From assembly GCA_021776775.1 (NCBI GenBank), contig JAJFFE010000188.1, positions 1 through 64,000 on the forward strand: a stretch of 64,000 nt of DNA, given 5' to 3'. Below, piece by piece: positions 1 to 9,938 of the stretch (positions are counted from its first letter, which is position 1; every line of letters begins with the position of its first letter). The notes beneath the pieces are model-generated. The model ran no database searches, was not told where the DNA came from, and worked only from the letters and a program-made list of their open reading frames with translations. Source of the stretch: Planctomycetota bacterium. Lineage in GTDB: Bacteria > Planctomycetota > UBA8108 > UBA1146 > JAJFFE01. The translations under genes were made by a program, and so were the position numbers.

Positions 1-1
1 T

Positions 2-427
2 TTCACACACGAGTCGACGGGACCACGACCGTACTTGCGAATGACCGGCAAGAAGGTGTACTCGGTTGCCGTTGCGACCATGGCACGCGACGTGATCAAG
101 GTGCTCGAGATCTACAACAACACCGCCGACACACCGATCACGCTGAATGACATCGACTTCGTCATTCCCCACCAGGCGAACCTGCGCATCATCGAGGCTG
201 TCGCGGAGAAGCTTGGCGTGCCGATCGACAAGGTCTACACGAGAGGCGTGGTCGAGTACGGCAACACATCGACCGCGACCATTCCGCTCGGGTATCTCGA
301 TACGCGTGAAGTGTGGGAGTCGACCCCACAACGACGCTACGAAATAGACGTCGCCTTCGGGGCAGGGTTCTGTTCAGGCGCGATCCTTCGAGAAGTTCCC
401 GCCTCGGGAAACAGCTCGGCGAGCTAG
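2..427 (+). CDS. fabH: 3-oxoacyl-ACP synthase III-like protein (FabH family), C-terminal part
   Basis: The reading frame is open from base 2, so the 5' part lies outside the window. The visible part matches the C-terminal half of FabH-type thiolase-fold condensing enzymes, which join acetyl-CoA to malonyl-ACP to start fatty acid synthesis. Two catalytic-site motifs are visible: the His in IPHQANLRI and the Asn in YGNTSTATIP. The closing strand motif FGAGFCSGAIL is typical of the fold. The catalytic Cys would be upstream and cannot be seen, so a FabH-like paralogue is possible. It is convergent with ffh, and a fatty-acid gene (fabZ) lies about 10 kb away. Confidence 0.85.
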   Translation, partial: FTHESTGPRPYLRMTGKKVYSVAVATMARDVIKVLEIYNNTADTPITLNDIDFVIPHQANLRIIEAVAEKLGVPIDKVYTRGVVEYGNTSTATIPLGYLDTREVWESTPQRRYEIDVAFGAGFCSGAILREVPASGNSSAS

Positions 428-443
428 CAGTCTTCGGTCTGCT
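426..443. terminator. small stem-loop between convergent fabH-like gene and ffh
   Basis: AGCAG at 426-430 pairs with CTGCT at 439-443 around a C(TTCG)G loop with one T-T mismatch. It begins inside the stop codon of the fabH-like gene. No T-run follows on either strand, so it is a weak terminator candidate. Confidence 0.3.
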
Positions 444-491
444 GCCTAACCCGCTTACCCCACACACCTCAGCTTCGCCGAAGGGCCGGCC

Positions 492-2039
492 TCAACGACG
501 CTTGCGCTGCTTTCGCCGGCGCTGACGCTCCGCCTTCTTCTGCTTCTGCAGGTCTTTTTTGGACTTCCCGGATCGAACCGGGGCGTCGGCTTCCATGTTA
601 GGAAGTGCCGGCATGCCGTCGAGGCCCATGCCTCCCGCGGAGGGATCGAGGCCGGGCAAGCCGCCCATCGCTTGGCCCATGCCTTCGCCCGACTTGATCT
701 GCTTGCGCATGGCGTTCATGGCCTTCATTTTCCCGAACATGCCGCCGCCGCCTCCCCCCCCAGCCATGCTGTCCATGAGGCCTTTCATCTGCTTGAACTG
801 CTTGAGCAGCCCGTTGACGTCCTCGACCGTTCGTCCACATCCTCGAGCAATACGCTGACGTCGACTGGTGTTGAGGATCGCCGGCCGCTCCCTCTCGAGC
901 TTCGTCATGGACTGAATGATGCTCTCGACGATTTTCATTTCGTCGCCTTGCAGCCCGAGTTCATCGACCTTCGCCCCGATGCCGGGAAGCATGGACAGCA
1001 AGTCGCGCAGCGGCCCCATCTTCTTGATCTGATCGATCTGCTTCAGGAAGTCGTTGAGGTTCCACGACGCGTCGCGGATCTTCTGCTCCATTTCCTCCTG
1101 GAGCTTCTGATCCATCTTGTCCTGAGCCTGCTCGACCAAAGAGACGACGTCTCCCATGCCGAGGATACGACTCGCCATGCGGTCGGGATGAAACGGCTCG
1201 AGTCGATCGAGCTTCTCACCCGTTCCGATGAACTTGATCGTCTTGCCGGTGATGTGTTTCACCGACAACGCAGCTCCGCCACGCGCGTCGCCGTCGAGCT
1301 TGGTCAGGATGAGCCCGGTCAGCTCCAACGTCTCGTTGAACTCCTTGGCGGAGTTCACGGCGTCTTGCCCGGTCATCGCGTCGCAAACCAGGAAGATCTG
1401 ATCAGGCTTGGTCTTCTTGGCGACGTCCTTGAGCTCGCCCATCAGCGCTTCGTCGATGTGCAAGCGACCGGCGGTATCGAGCAGAACCGTATCACACCCG
1501 AGCCGCTGCGCCTCTTCGACCGCGCGTTCACACAGTTTCGGCGGAGCTAGATCAGGCTCGTGGAAGACGGGGATATCGAGTTGCTTGCCGAGCACCTTGA
1601 GCTGCTCGATAGCGGCGGGACGCTGCAGGTCCGCCGCGACCATCAGCGGACGGCGTTCCTTCTTGTCGCGAAGCAGCTTCGCGAGCTTGGCGCAGGTCGT
1701 CGTCTTACCACTACCCTGAAGACCCGCCAGCAAGATGACCGTCGGCCCCTTGTTGCGAAACGGAATCTCGGGGTCGACCGGACCCATGAGTTCGGTCAGC
1801 TCGTCTTGAACGATCTTGACGAACAGCTGGCCAGCGTCGACGCCTTCGACGACCTCGAGACCGAGTGCCTTGTCGGAGACCTTCTTGACGAACGATTTGA
1901 CGACCGGAAGCGCAACATCGGCTTCGAGCAGGGCGACGCGGATGGCGCGCACCGTCTCTTTGACGTTGCCTTCGGTGATCTTCTTGCCACGGAGGCCGGC
2001 GACGATGTCGGTAAACCGACTAGTGATGGTCTCGAACAT
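492..2039 (-). CDS. ffh: Signal recognition particle protein Ffh (SRP54)
   Basis: Ffh is the GTPase of the signal recognition particle. It binds signal sequences of nascent membrane proteins together with SRP RNA and delivers ribosomes to FtsY. The N domain (about 1-90) precedes the G domain with P-loop GLQGSGKTTT (about 106-115), DTAGR and TKLDGDARGG. The C-terminal M domain is Met- and Gly-rich (GKMKAMNAMRKQ) and ends in a strongly basic tail. I chose the ATG at 2039 (MFETITSRF), where family homology starts; the frame is open upstream to 2132 but that part is not Ffh-like. At 515 aa it is longer than the roughly 450 aa of E. coli Ffh because of the Gly-rich C terminus. Confidence 0.96.
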   Translation of the reverse strand: MFETITSRFTDIVAGLRGKKITEGNVKETVRAIRVALLEADVALPVVKSFVKKVSDKALGLEVVEGVDAGQLFVKIVQDELTELMGPVDPEIPFRNKGPTVILLAGLQGSGKTTTCAKLAKLLRDKKERRPLMVAADLQRPAAIEQLKVLGKQLDIPVFHEPDLAPPKLCERAVEEAQRLGCDTVLLDTAGRLHIDEALMGELKDVAKKTKPDQIFLVCDAMTGQDAVNSAKEFNETLELTGLILTKLDGDARGGAALSVKHITGKTIKFIGTGEKLDRLEPFHPDRMASRILGMGDVVSLVEQAQDKMDQKLQEEMEQKIRDASWNLNDFLKQIDQIKKMGPLRDLLSMLPGIGAKVDELGLQGDEMKIVESIIQSMTKLERERPAILNTSRRQRIARGCGRTVEDVNGLLKQFKQMKGLMDSMAGGGGGGGMFGKMKAMNAMRKQIKSGEGMGQAMGGLPGLDPSAGGMGLDGMPALPNMEADAPVRSGKSKKDLQKQKKAERQRRRKQRKRR

Positions 2040-2162
2040 GAGACGTGATCTACATTTCGCTGCTTCGCAGGCGCTTTGACGGGAGCGGGGGCCGGAGCCC
2101 AGTCGGCGAAGGACCGCGGAGGATAACCGCACACCTGTGGGATGTCACTGAGCTGCGTCGGT

Positions 2163-3437
2163 CTAGACGCCGGTTTCGTCGTACTCGCGCCGAATGTCCG
2201 CGCCGAGGGCGCTGAGCTTTCGCTCCATGTTCACGTAACCACGATCGAGGTGGTAAATCCGGTGCACCTCGGTGATTCCGTCGGCAATGAGTGCCGCGAG
2301 AACGAGACTGGCGGACGCACGCAGGTCACTCGCCATGACGTCGGCACCGGACAGCGGCTGCCCACCGTGAATGATCGCCGTCGGTCCCTCTTTGCGAATA
2401 CGCGCGCCGAGGCGATTCAGCTCGGCGATGTGCATGTAGCGGTCGGGATAGATCTTCTCGGTGATGAGGCCAATGCCATCCGCGCGACACATGAGCGCCA
2501 TGAGCTGTGCCTGAAGGTCTGTCGGGAACCCTGGATACGGCAACGTGGCGATATCGATCGGTTCGATCTTGGTGGCGCCCCACACACGAATCGACGAGTC
2601 ACCAATCTCCAGCCGGACGCCCATTCGGGTCAAAATATCGATCAGCGAACGCAGGTGGCCGGGAACACAGTTCTCGACCAAGACGTCGCCGCCAGCGATC
2701 GCACCCGCGATCACGTAGGTGCCCGCTTCGATGCGATCGGGTGGGATCGTGTAGTCCGCACCGCCGATGGAGTCGACTCCTTCAACCCTCACCGTTGGAG
2801 TACCGGCGCCTTCGACCGGTACACCGAGCTTGATCAGGAAATCGGCGAGCCCGACGATCTCCGGCTCGCACGCAGCGCCCTCGATCATGGTCACGCCTTC
2901 GGCGCGACACGCGGCCATCATGATGTTTGCCGTGCCCAAGACTGAGGATCCGAAGGGGCCGGACAGGAAGATCGTGGTACCGCGCAATCGCTTCGCGGTC
3001 GCTTCGATGTACCCCTGGCGACTGCGAATCTCAGCCCCGAGCGCGGCGAGCCCTTTGAGGTGGAGGTCGATCGGACGATCCCCGATCGCGCAGCCACCGG
3101 GCCGGGAAACAATGGCTCGTCCGCGGCGCGCGAGCAGCGGGCCCAGGGAGCAAACCGACGCTCGCATCCGCCGCACAAGCTCGTACGGAGCGGTCACCGA
3201 ACCCTCGTTCGGGGTGGTGATGGAGAGCTTGTCGCCGTCCTCTTGGACCTCCGCTTCGAGGCCCCCGAGGATTCGCACCGTGGTTCGGATATCGACGAGG
3301 CGCGGTACATTCCGCAGAGTGACGGGCTCTTCCGCGAGCAGCGTCGCAAACAGAATCGGCAATGCGCCGTTCTTCGAGCCATCGACCGTCACAGTTCCGG
3401 AGAGGGCATTGCCTCCTCGGATGACCAACTTGTCCAA
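2163..3437 (-). CDS. murA: UDP-N-acetylglucosamine 1-carboxyvinyltransferase MurA
   Basis: MurA catalyses the first committed step of peptidoglycan synthesis, moving enolpyruvate from PEP to UDP-GlcNAc in the cytoplasm. The 424-aa length is normal. The N-terminal DGSKNGALPI carries the conserved Lys-Asn pair (K22, N23). The loop RPGGCAIGDRP holds the catalytic Cys (C116), the residue attacked by fosfomycin; it is Cys rather than the Asp of resistant lineages. The C-terminal half keeps the EPSP-synthase fold repeats (for example RIEAGTYVIAGA). Its presence shows that the organism can start peptidoglycan synthesis, which is relevant if the lineage is planctomycete. Confidence 0.97.
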   Translation of the reverse strand: MDKLVIRGGNALSGTVTVDGSKNGALPILFATLLAEEPVTLRNVPRLVDIRTTVRILGGLEAEVQEDGDKLSITTPNEGSVTAPYELVRRMRASVCSLGPLLARRGRAIVSRPGGCAIGDRPIDLHLKGLAALGAEIRSRQGYIEATAKRLRGTTIFLSGPFGSSVLGTANIMMAACRAEGVTMIEGAACEPEIVGLADFLIKLGVPVEGAGTPTVRVEGVDSIGGADYTIPPDRIEAGTYVIAGAIAGGDVLVENCVPGHLRSLIDILTRMGVRLEIGDSSIRVWGATKIEPIDIATLPYPGFPTDLQAQLMALMCRADGIGLITEKIYPDRYMHIAELNRLGARIRKEGPTAIIHGGQPLSGADVMASDLRASASLVLAALIADGITEVHRIYHLDRGYVNMERKLSALGADIRREYDETGV

Positions 3438-3606
3438 CGGAACCTCCCATGGGTCGCGGCGAGCGTCTGGGCGCTGACGCTGAAGTTAACGGACCGCGTC
3501 CGACACGCGTAGCGAAAACGAAGGTCTGGTAACGATAAGACCAAACGTTCGTCGAAACCGGAGGGAGGATGGACTTTCGACAATCTGCGAAGTAGTCGTC
3601 AAACGG

Positions 3607-4449
3607 TCAACTGCGTGCCGCCACGACCCGCTCGATACCAGCGAGATCTCGGTGCGTCTCGACGACGAGCCCTTCGTGCTCGAACATCTCCCCTACTCGT
3701 TGCGCTTGGGTCTCGCCAACCTCGAGCAGGATCGTTCCGCCACTGGCCAGATGCGCCCGCGCCCGGCTCGCAATTTGTCGATAGAAGCCAAGCCCATCGC
3801 CATCCAACACATCGATCAGAGCGAGCCTGGGTTCGAACTCGGCGACATCGCGGGTGAGAGCGGGGTCGTTCTTGGCGACATACGGCGGATTGGAAACGAT
3901 CAGGTCGAATCGTTCGGGGGCTTGTTGAAAGAGATCGCCCCGACGGAGCTCGATGCGATCCGATAAATCGAGGCGCTTCACGTTCCGTTCGGCGACCGCG
4001 AGCGCCTCCGGAGAGATGTCGGTGGCCACCACCATCACGGTCGGGAGCTGCGCTGCGATCGCTACGGCGATGCACCCGCTCCCGGTGCAGAGATCGAGAA
4101 CTCGAGATCGCAACCGGTTCCGAAGAAGAGCCTGGGCGAGATCGACGAGCATCTCCGTCTCCGGACGGGGAATCAGGACGTCCGGAGTGACCTCGATCGT
4201 CAGACTGTAGAACTCGCTCGAGCCGAACAGGTAGCCGATCGGCTCGCCCCCGGCACGTCGGGTGACGAGAGCGGCAAACTCTTCGAGGTGAGCGGTCGTG
4301 AGTGGGTCCCGGTCGTGGATCTGAAACCAAACTCGATCCACGTCGAGCACATGGGCGAGCAGTAGCTCGGCGTCGAGACGAACAGGCTCGGCGATGCGAC
4401 CGGTGAGCTCGGCAGCGGCCCGAATCAGCGCTTCTCCAACGGTAACCAC
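3607..4449 (-). CDS. prmC: Peptide chain release factor N5-glutamine methyltransferase PrmC
   Basis: PrmC methylates the Gln of the GGQ motif in release factors RF1 and RF2. The SAM-binding motif VLDLCTGSGCIAVAIA is followed by the family-defining NPPY motif (VSNPPYVAK), which holds the target glutamine. The upstream segment VLIPRPETEMLVD is also typical. I prefer the GTG at 4449 because an AAGGG sequence lies about 9 bases upstream; a TTG at 4491 would add 14 residues. It follows prfA, its substrate gene, on the same strand, the usual prfA-prmC pairing. Confidence 0.93.
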   Translation of the reverse strand: MVTVGEALIRAAAELTGRIAEPVRLDAELLLAHVLDVDRVWFQIHDRDPLTTAHLEEFAALVTRRAGGEPIGYLFGSSEFYSLTIEVTPDVLIPRPETEMLVDLAQALLRNRLRSRVLDLCTGSGCIAVAIAAQLPTVMVVATDISPEALAVAERNVKRLDLSDRIELRRGDLFQQAPERFDLIVSNPPYVAKNDPALTRDVAEFEPRLALIDVLDGDGLGFYRQIASRARAHLASGGTILLEVGETQAQRVGEMFEHEGLVVETHRDLAGIERVVAARS

Positions 4450-4502
4450 GCGACCCCAACCCTTCGGCGCACACCACACGACCCGACACAATCGCTAGCT
4501 TG

Positions 4503-5615
4503 CTAGAGGGAGGCGACTCGCTCTTCGCGATCGTGAGCCTCGAGTCGCGCGAACAACTCGTCGAGATCGCCGGTGATCGAGCGATCAAGGTTGTAGAGCG
4601 TCAGGCCGATGCGGTGATCGGTGAGCCGGTTTTGTGGGAAGTTGTAGGTGCGGATTCGGTCGCTACGATCGCCTGAGCCGATCAAGCTCCGTCGCTCGGC
4701 GTCTTCCACCGCCCGACGTTCCTGGTCTTGCTTCTCTTTCATACGACTCGCGAGAACCTTGAGCGCTTTCGCCTTGTTCTTGTGTTGCGACTTCTCGTCT
4801 TGGATCGATACGACGAGCCCCGTCGGGATATGCGTGATGCGTACCGCGCTCGAGGTCTTGTTAACCTTCTGGCCCCCTGGCCCCGAGGCACAGAATGTGT
4901 CGATACGAAGATCACTGTCCTTGATGTCGATCTGCGACTCGGGCACCTCCTCCATGACCGCGACGGTTACGGCGGACGTGTGAATGCGACCCTGCGTTTC
5001 TGTGTCCGGGACACGCTGAACGCGATGCCCGCCGCTCTCGAATTGCATCCGACCGAACGACTTCGGCCCCCGCACGGCGAAGATAATCTCTTTGTACCCG
5101 CCGAGATCAGTCGCACTCTCGCTCATGATCTCGAACTTCCAGCGGTGCTTCTCGCCGTACAGGGAGTACATCTTGAACAGGTCCGCTGCGAACAGGGCGG
5201 CTTCGTCACCGCCCGTTCCGGCTCGAATCTCGACGATACAACTGTCTTTGGCATCGACCTCTTCATCGAGAATGTACTCGCGCAGGCCACGCGCCTTCTT
5301 GGCTCGTAGTGCTTCGCCCGGTTCGAGTTCGGACTCGCCAAGTTCGCGAAGTTCTTCGTCGTCCGACTGAGACATCTCTTTCGCCTCGGCCAGATCCTCC
5401 TCGTGCTTGACGTAGCTGCGAAACATATCGACCAACGTCGCGATCGACCCCTGCTCCTTCAGAAGTGCCTGAAACTTCTGGCCGTCCTTCTGGCTCTCGG
5501 GATCAGCGACCAACTCGTTCAACTCGTCGTAGCGAGCCGATCTCTCCTCGAGTTTCTGGCGAAGTCGCCCTTCGATCGGGGATTGGAGAAATGCGTCGAG
5601 ATCGGTGGTGCTCAT
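4503..5615 (-). CDS. prfA: Peptide chain release factor 1 (RF1)
   Basis: RF1 reads UAA and UAG stop codons and triggers peptide release on the ribosome. The 370-aa protein has the GGQ motif ([10 protein letters not shown], about 247-249), the target of PrmC. The stop-codon recognition tripeptide sits in [14 protein letters not shown] (203-205) and has the PxT form of RF1, not the SPF of RF2. The middle residue is Asp, where E. coli has Ala. The ATG at 5615 (MSTTDLD) has a GGAG sequence about 10 bases upstream and fits the family N terminus; the frame is open further upstream. prmC follows 53 bases downstream from its preferred start. Confidence 0.96.
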   Translation of the reverse strand: MSTTDLDAFLQSPIEGRLRQKLEERSARYDELNELVADPESQKDGQKFQALLKEQGSIATLVDMFRSYVKHEEDLAEAKEMSQSDDEELRELGESELEPGEALRAKKARGLREYILDEEVDAKDSCIVEIRAGTGGDEAALFAADLFKMYSLYGEKHRWKFEIMSESATDLGGYKEIIFAVRGPKSFGRMQFESGGHRVQRVPDTETQGRIHTSAVTVAVMEEVPESQIDIKDSDLRIDTFCASGPGGQKVNKTSSAVRITHIPTGLVVSIQDEKSQHKNKAKALKVLASRMKEKQDQERRAVEDAERRSLIGSGDRSDRIRTYNFPQNRLTDHRIGLTLYNLDRSITGDLDELFARLEAHDREERVASL

Positions 5616-5781
5616 GGGTGTGCGCTCCGTCGGGGTTACGTGAAGGTCGCAGTTGGACGACCCGCTGAACGTCGCTGGCTGGAGTCGACGACGATCGTGG
5701 ACGTGTTCGTCCACACTGTCGACAGATGCGACGGAGGCTAACGCGGAAAGAAGCAGTGCTCGCGAACGCGTCGGTGCGAAG

Positions 5782-7155
5782 TCACGCTGTGTTCTTTCGC
5801 TTCGGCTTCGGCTTCGCCTTGGCCGCCGTCTTACGCGCCGTCTTACGCTTCTTCTTCGGCTCCGGTTCGTCCGGCGCTAGCCGAGCCGTGCGCTCTTCCA
5901 ACTGCCGAACCTGCTCGGCTGTGATCACATACTCTTTGACACCGCTTTGCTCGGGGAGTTCGAACAGGGTGTCGCGCATCAGCACTTCGATGATGGCGCG
6001 TAGTCCGCGCGCGCCGGTGCCACGCTTGCGAGCAAGTTTCGCGATCAAGACCAGCGCTTCGTCGTTGAACTCCAACTTTGCGTCGTCCATGGCAAAGTAC
6101 TCTTGGTACTGCCGGACCAGCGCGTCCTTCGGCTCCGTCAGAATGCGAACCAACTCGTGGTCGGTCAGCGGGCCCAACGTCGCGATGATCGGAACGCGCC
6201 CGATGAACTCCGGGATCATTCCAAATGTGAGAAGATCCTCGGTCTCGACCACGGAGAGCAGTTTTGCTTTCTCGACCGGGTCTTCCGGATTGAACTCTTG
6301 GCCGGGCTTGAGATCGGCCAGACCGAACCCAATACGCTTGGTACCAATCCGCTGAGCAATGATTTCATCGAGACCGTTGAACGCCCCACCGCAGACGAAG
6401 AGGATGTTCTTCGTGTCCATTTGAATGAACTGCTGCTCGGGATGTTTGCGGCCACCTTGCGGAGGAATGTTGGCGACGGTGCCCTCGATCATCTTGAGGA
6501 GCGCCTGCTGCACACCCTCACCGGAGACATCGCGCGTGATCGAGACGTTTTGAGTCGCCTTCCCGACCTTGTCGATTTCGTCGATGAAGATGATGCCTTC
6601 TTCGGCCCGCTGCAGGTCGAAGTCGGCCGCCATGAGCAACTTGAGAAGTAGGTTCTCGACATCCTCACCGACGTAGCCGGCCTCGGTCAGCGTCGTCGCG
6701 TCGCCGATTGCAATCGGTACGTCGAGACTGCGGGCGAGCGTTCGGGCAAGCAGCGTCTTACCGCTCCCCGTTGGCCCGATCATCAGAATGTTCGACTTCT
6801 CCATTTCGACGCGATCTTCGTCGACCTTGTCGAGAAGGAGCAGACGGCGATAGTGGAGATGGACCGCGACGGAGAGAGTACGCTTGGCCTCATCCTGGCC
6901 GATGACGTACTTGTTGAGCTGTTCATACAGCTCCCGCGGAGACGGAATTTCGTCGGTCGAGTCGAAGCGCGAACGACTCTGCTGGCTGGTCCGATCATCT
7001 TCACTGATGATCGAGTAGCACAGCTCGATACATTCGTTACAAATGTAGATGCCGGGTGGACCGGCAATCAGCCGTTCTACGTCGCTCGCGCTCTTGCCGC
7101 AAAAAACACAGCGTTCCAGCCGGTTCTTGCGACCCCCTCTACTCGATCCCGCCAA
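5782..7155 (-). CDS. clpX: ATP-dependent Clp protease ATP-binding subunit ClpX
   Basis: ClpX is the hexameric AAA+ unfoldase that recognises substrates and threads them into ClpP. The N-terminal zinc-binding domain has the Cys4 pattern CVFC...CNEC (C16, C19, C39, C42). The Walker A motif is GPTGSGKT (about 127-134), the Walker B is IIFIDEIDK, and the ClpP-docking IGF tripeptide is present in [10 protein letters not shown]. At 457 aa it is slightly longer than E. coli ClpX because of a basic, Lys-rich C-terminal tail ([11 protein letters not shown]). It starts 2 bases after the clpP stop codon, so the two are surely cotranscribed. Confidence 0.97.
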   Translation of the reverse strand: MAGSSRGGRKNRLERCVFCGKSASDVERLIAGPPGIYICNECIELCYSIISEDDRTSQQSRSRFDSTDEIPSPRELYEQLNKYVIGQDEAKRTLSVAVHLHYRRLLLLDKVDEDRVEMEKSNILMIGPTGSGKTLLARTLARSLDVPIAIGDATTLTEAGYVGEDVENLLLKLLMAADFDLQRAEEGIIFIDEIDKVGKATQNVSITRDVSGEGVQQALLKMIEGTVANIPPQGGRKHPEQQFIQMDTKNILFVCGGAFNGLDEIIAQRIGTKRIGFGLADLKPGQEFNPEDPVEKAKLLSVVETEDLLTFGMIPEFIGRVPIIATLGPLTDHELVRILTEPKDALVRQYQEYFAMDDAKLEFNDEALVLIAKLARKRGTGARGLRAIIEVLMRDTLFELPEQSGVKEYVITAEQVRQLEERTARLAPDEPEPKKKRKTARKTAAKAKPKPKRKNTA

Positions 7156-7157
7156 AA

Positions 7158-7769
7158 TCAGTCTCCGGTGTTCTCCCCTGTCTTGAGGGTCTGGATGACT
7201 TCGTCGACCAAGCCGTACTCCATGGCTTCTTCCGGAGACAAGAAGAAGTCCCAGTGGGAATCCTCCTCAACCTGCTCCGCAGTCTTGCCCGAGTGGTGGC
7301 TCAGAATTTCACACAGCGTTTTCTTGTAACGCTGAATCTCCCTGGCCTGGATTTCGATATCCAGCGCCTTGCCCTGCGCTCCACCCCACGGCTGATGAAT
7401 CATGATCCGTGAGTTCGGAAGCGCGTGGCGCTTGCCCTTGGTGCCGGCGGCGAGGAGGACAGCCCCCATCGACGACGCCTGCCCCATACAGAAGGTCGCG
7501 ATGTCGCACTGCACGAATTGCATCGTGTCGTAGATCGCGAGACCCGCTGTGACGGAGCCACCAGGCGAGTTGATGTAGATGTTGATGTCTTGGTTCCGGT
7601 TGTCGGAGACCAGGAAGAGGATCTGGGCGATGACCAGATTCGCTGTATGGTCGTGGATTCCATCCCCAATGAAGATGATCCGGTCCTTCAGCAAGCGCGA
7701 GAAGATGTCGTAAGAACGCTCGCCGCGGCCGGTCTTTTCGATAACGAAGGGGATCAGGTTACCCTGCAT
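7158..7769 (-). CDS. clpP: ATP-dependent Clp protease proteolytic subunit ClpP
   Basis: ClpP is the tetradecameric serine protease chamber that degrades proteins unfolded by ClpX. The catalytic triad can be seen: Ser100 in [11 protein letters not shown], His125 in [10 protein letters not shown] and Asp174 in [12 protein letters not shown]. The 203-aa length is normal. The order tig-clpP-clpX on the minus strand is the widespread bacterial arrangement. tig lies 42 bases upstream and clpX 2 bases downstream. Confidence 0.97.
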   Translation of the reverse strand: MQGNLIPFVIEKTGRGERSYDIFSRLLKDRIIFIGDGIHDHTANLVIAQILFLVSDNRNQDINIYINSPGGSVTAGLAIYDTMQFVQCDIATFCMGQASSMGAVLLAAGTKGKRHALPNSRIMIHQPWGGAQGKALDIEIQAREIQRYKKTLCEILSHHSGKTAEQVEEDSHWDFFLSPEEAMEYGLVDEVIQTLKTGENTGD

Positions 7770-7811
7770 TCACTGCTCCTCGGTCCCATCGGATGTCGAC
7801 ACTCGAAGGAA

Positions 7812-9203
7812 TTACTCGTCTCCCTCGGTTTGGGGCTTATCCGCCCCGTTCTCACCACCGGACTTTTCGGCCGTGTCCACTTTTTCAGCGATCGCAAGCT
7901 TGTCCTCGCCCGTGATCTTCGCCTTCTTTCGAAGCGTCGCCCGTACTTTTTCTCGAATCATGCCAGCGCGAAGTTCGGGCAGCATGTTTCGACTTCGGTA
8001 CTCCTCGACGATTTCGCCGAGGTCGCGACCCATGGCCGCGGCGATCTCCGCCATTCGTCGAAGGATCTCATCCTCGGTGACGAGGATCACCTCTTTATCG
8101 GCGATCTTCTCGAGGACAAAAATCTTCTTCAAATCGCGGCTTGCTTCCTCTTTCAGCGAAGCGTCAGCCTCGATAATCGAGTCGATTTCCTCTTCCGACT
8201 TGCCTTCGCGGCCGAGTCGGCTTCGCAAATCTTGGGCGAGTTCACGCTTGCGACTATCGAGGATCGACTCCGGAAGCTCCATGTCGGTCGCGTCGACGAC
8301 GCGCTCGACCAACAGTTCTTCCTGACGGTTCTCTTCGTGAGTCCGCCGTCGATTCTCGATGCCCTTGCGGACCTCGGACCTCAAGCCGTCGAGGGTCTCC
8401 ATTTTGAAACGACCTGCGAACTCGTCATCCAGCTCCGGCATTTCGCGACGCTTGAACCCGGTCACGTCGACCTTCAGCGTCGCTTTGGCTCCCTGTAGAT
8501 CCGCCACGGGGAAGTCTGCCGGCATCTCGATATCGAACGACAGTTCGTCTCCCGACGACGCTCCCAAGAGAGCGTCACTGAGACCGTCGACCGTAATGTT
8601 ATCGACGCTGTCGTCGCCGATCTTCAGGAGCACACCGTCTTGATTGATCGGTTCTCCCTCGGCGGGCGTCAGAACCACGCTCGCTTCCGCGAATTCCTCA
8701 CGAACGGGACCATCGGAATCGACCATTTCCGCCGATCGTTCCCGAAGCTGTTCGATCTCTTCGTCGACGTCGGAATCGTCCACGGCCGTCGGCTCGGCTT
8801 CGACTTCGAGGCCCTTGTACTTGGGAAGCTCGAAACTTGGCACGATGTCGAACACCGCTTCGTAGACGAACGGCTCGCCGATCGTGAACTCGACCTTGTC
8901 GAAGTTGGGTGAGCCGATCATGCGGAGCTCTTGCTTCTCGAGCTCTTCTTCGAAGGTGCGGTGCATCATGTCATCGCGAACGTCGTTCACGACTTGCTCA
9001 CCGAACTTCCGCTCGAGCACGCTCCGGGGCACGCGTCCCTTACGAAAACCAGGGATCTGGACGTTCTTACCGATCTGCTGGTAGCTCTTGCCGACCTCGG
9101 TGTCGACAAGGGTCGCGGGGATCTGGGTGCGAATACGCTTTCGACAGGGACCCTCGTCAACGATCTCGACTGCGGTCTCCGCGCTGTTTCCGTTGTCGCT
9201 CAT
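7812..9203 (-). CDS. tig: Trigger factor, ribosome-associated chaperone
   Basis: Trigger factor binds the ribosome exit tunnel and shields nascent chains. The ribosome-binding signature GFRKGRVPRSVLERKFG is present near residues 53-69 (family G-F-R-x-G-x-x-P). The PPIase-like middle domain and helical C-terminal arms follow, and the C terminus is acidic (TEGDE). The 463-aa length is slightly above the usual 430. The ATG at 9203 gives an N terminus about 20 residues longer than usual. It is first of the tig-clpP-clpX block. Confidence 0.93.
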   Translation of the reverse strand: MSDNGNSAETAVEIVDEGPCRKRIRTQIPATLVDTEVGKSYQQIGKNVQIPGFRKGRVPRSVLERKFGEQVVNDVRDDMMHRTFEEELEKQELRMIGSPNFDKVEFTIGEPFVYEAVFDIVPSFELPKYKGLEVEAEPTAVDDSDVDEEIEQLRERSAEMVDSDGPVREEFAEASVVLTPAEGEPINQDGVLLKIGDDSVDNITVDGLSDALLGASSGDELSFDIEMPADFPVADLQGAKATLKVDVTGFKRREMPELDDEFAGRFKMETLDGLRSEVRKGIENRRRTHEENRQEELLVERVVDATDMELPESILDSRKRELAQDLRSRLGREGKSEEEIDSIIEADASLKEEASRDLKKIFVLEKIADKEVILVTEDEILRRMAEIAAAMGRDLGEIVEEYRSRNMLPELRAGMIREKVRATLRKKAKITGEDKLAIAEKVDTAEKSGGENGADKPQTEGDE

Positions 9204-9478
9204 GGCTTCCGTAACTCGTTCAGCCTAGTTTGGAGAAGGTCGAGAATACAGAAGAGGCTTAAGATCGCCCCAATACTCGACTTCTCAAGTTCATGCTAGC
9301 TCGGACAGACAACACTGTCAAACCCCGTCAGACCCACGCACAGGGCCCGGGCTTGGTCTCTTCGTCAGGGAAGGGCCGACAGGATCAACTTTGATTTTCG
9401 GAACCAACGGGAAAGTTGGCCGAGTCGAAAACGGCGGAGTAAGAATTTTGGCCGAGCAAAAAAATGGCGGAAAAAAAA
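9204..9478. other. tig upstream region with short TGGCGGA/TGGCCGAG repeats
   Basis: This non-coding stretch between tig and the first tRNA-Ser must hold the tig promoter on the minus strand, but I could not assign one with confidence. Near 9415-9480 the plus strand carries short repeats (TGGCCGAG twice; TGGCGGA twice, the second being the CCA end of the adjacent tRNA). Confidence 0.5.
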
Positions 9479-9566
<88 letters not shown>

Positions 9567-9658
9567 GCAAATGTATCTCAAAATCGCTACGTCGACTGCG
9601 ACTCGCCCCGATCGCGGCCTTCTCGGACTTACGCTACCTCAGGACGACGTGTCGTTTT

Positions 9659-9744
9659 TGGCGGAGGGAGTAGGATTTGAACCCACGGACCTTTCGGCCT
9701 CCGGTTTTCAAAACCGGTGCATTCGGCCGCTCTGCCATCCCTCC
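9659..9744 (-). tRNA. tRNA-Ser (UGA anticodon)
   Basis: On the minus strand the acceptor GGAGGGA pairs with TCCCTCC. The anticodon arm is CCGGT-TTTGAAA-ACCGG, giving anticodon TGA. The long variable arm (GGCCGAAAGGTC) identifies a class II serine tRNA, and the T loop is GGTTCAAATCC. CCA is encoded (TGG at 9659-9661). It lies 92 bases upstream of the other tRNA-Ser in the direction of transcription, so the pair may share one transcript. Confidence 0.96.
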
Positions 9745-9938
9745 TATGTTGACTCGTATCGGTTCCGGCCGTCATTCTGGGAAGGACGCCGGGCCCCTTC
9801 CGCCGACGCCCGAAGGCACCCAGCTTCTTTGGAGGACTGCGGATTGTAGCGTGGTGCTTTTAACCGGCAAGACCATTAAGCCGACCGGTCTGACCGGTCT
9901 GAGGAAGCTAGCCCCCCCGCCAGAACCGGGCCGGCTCG

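Noticed and set aside
672-1550. Long plus-strand frame (292 aa) antisense to ffh
   Set aside because: It lies wholly within ffh on the other strand; its Leu/Asp/Arg-rich composition is the mirror of Ffh codons.
2040-2132. Extension of ffh to an upstream start at 2132
   Set aside because: The added 31 residues are Ser/Arg-rich and not Ffh-like, while the ATG at 2039 begins at the family's usual N terminus.
5726-6355. Plus-strand frame antisense to clpX
   Set aside because: Ser/Arg-rich low-complexity product; pure shadow of clpX.
7425-8498. Long plus-strand frame (357 aa) across clpP and tig
   Set aside because: It shadows two well supported minus-strand genes and shows no protein-family pattern.
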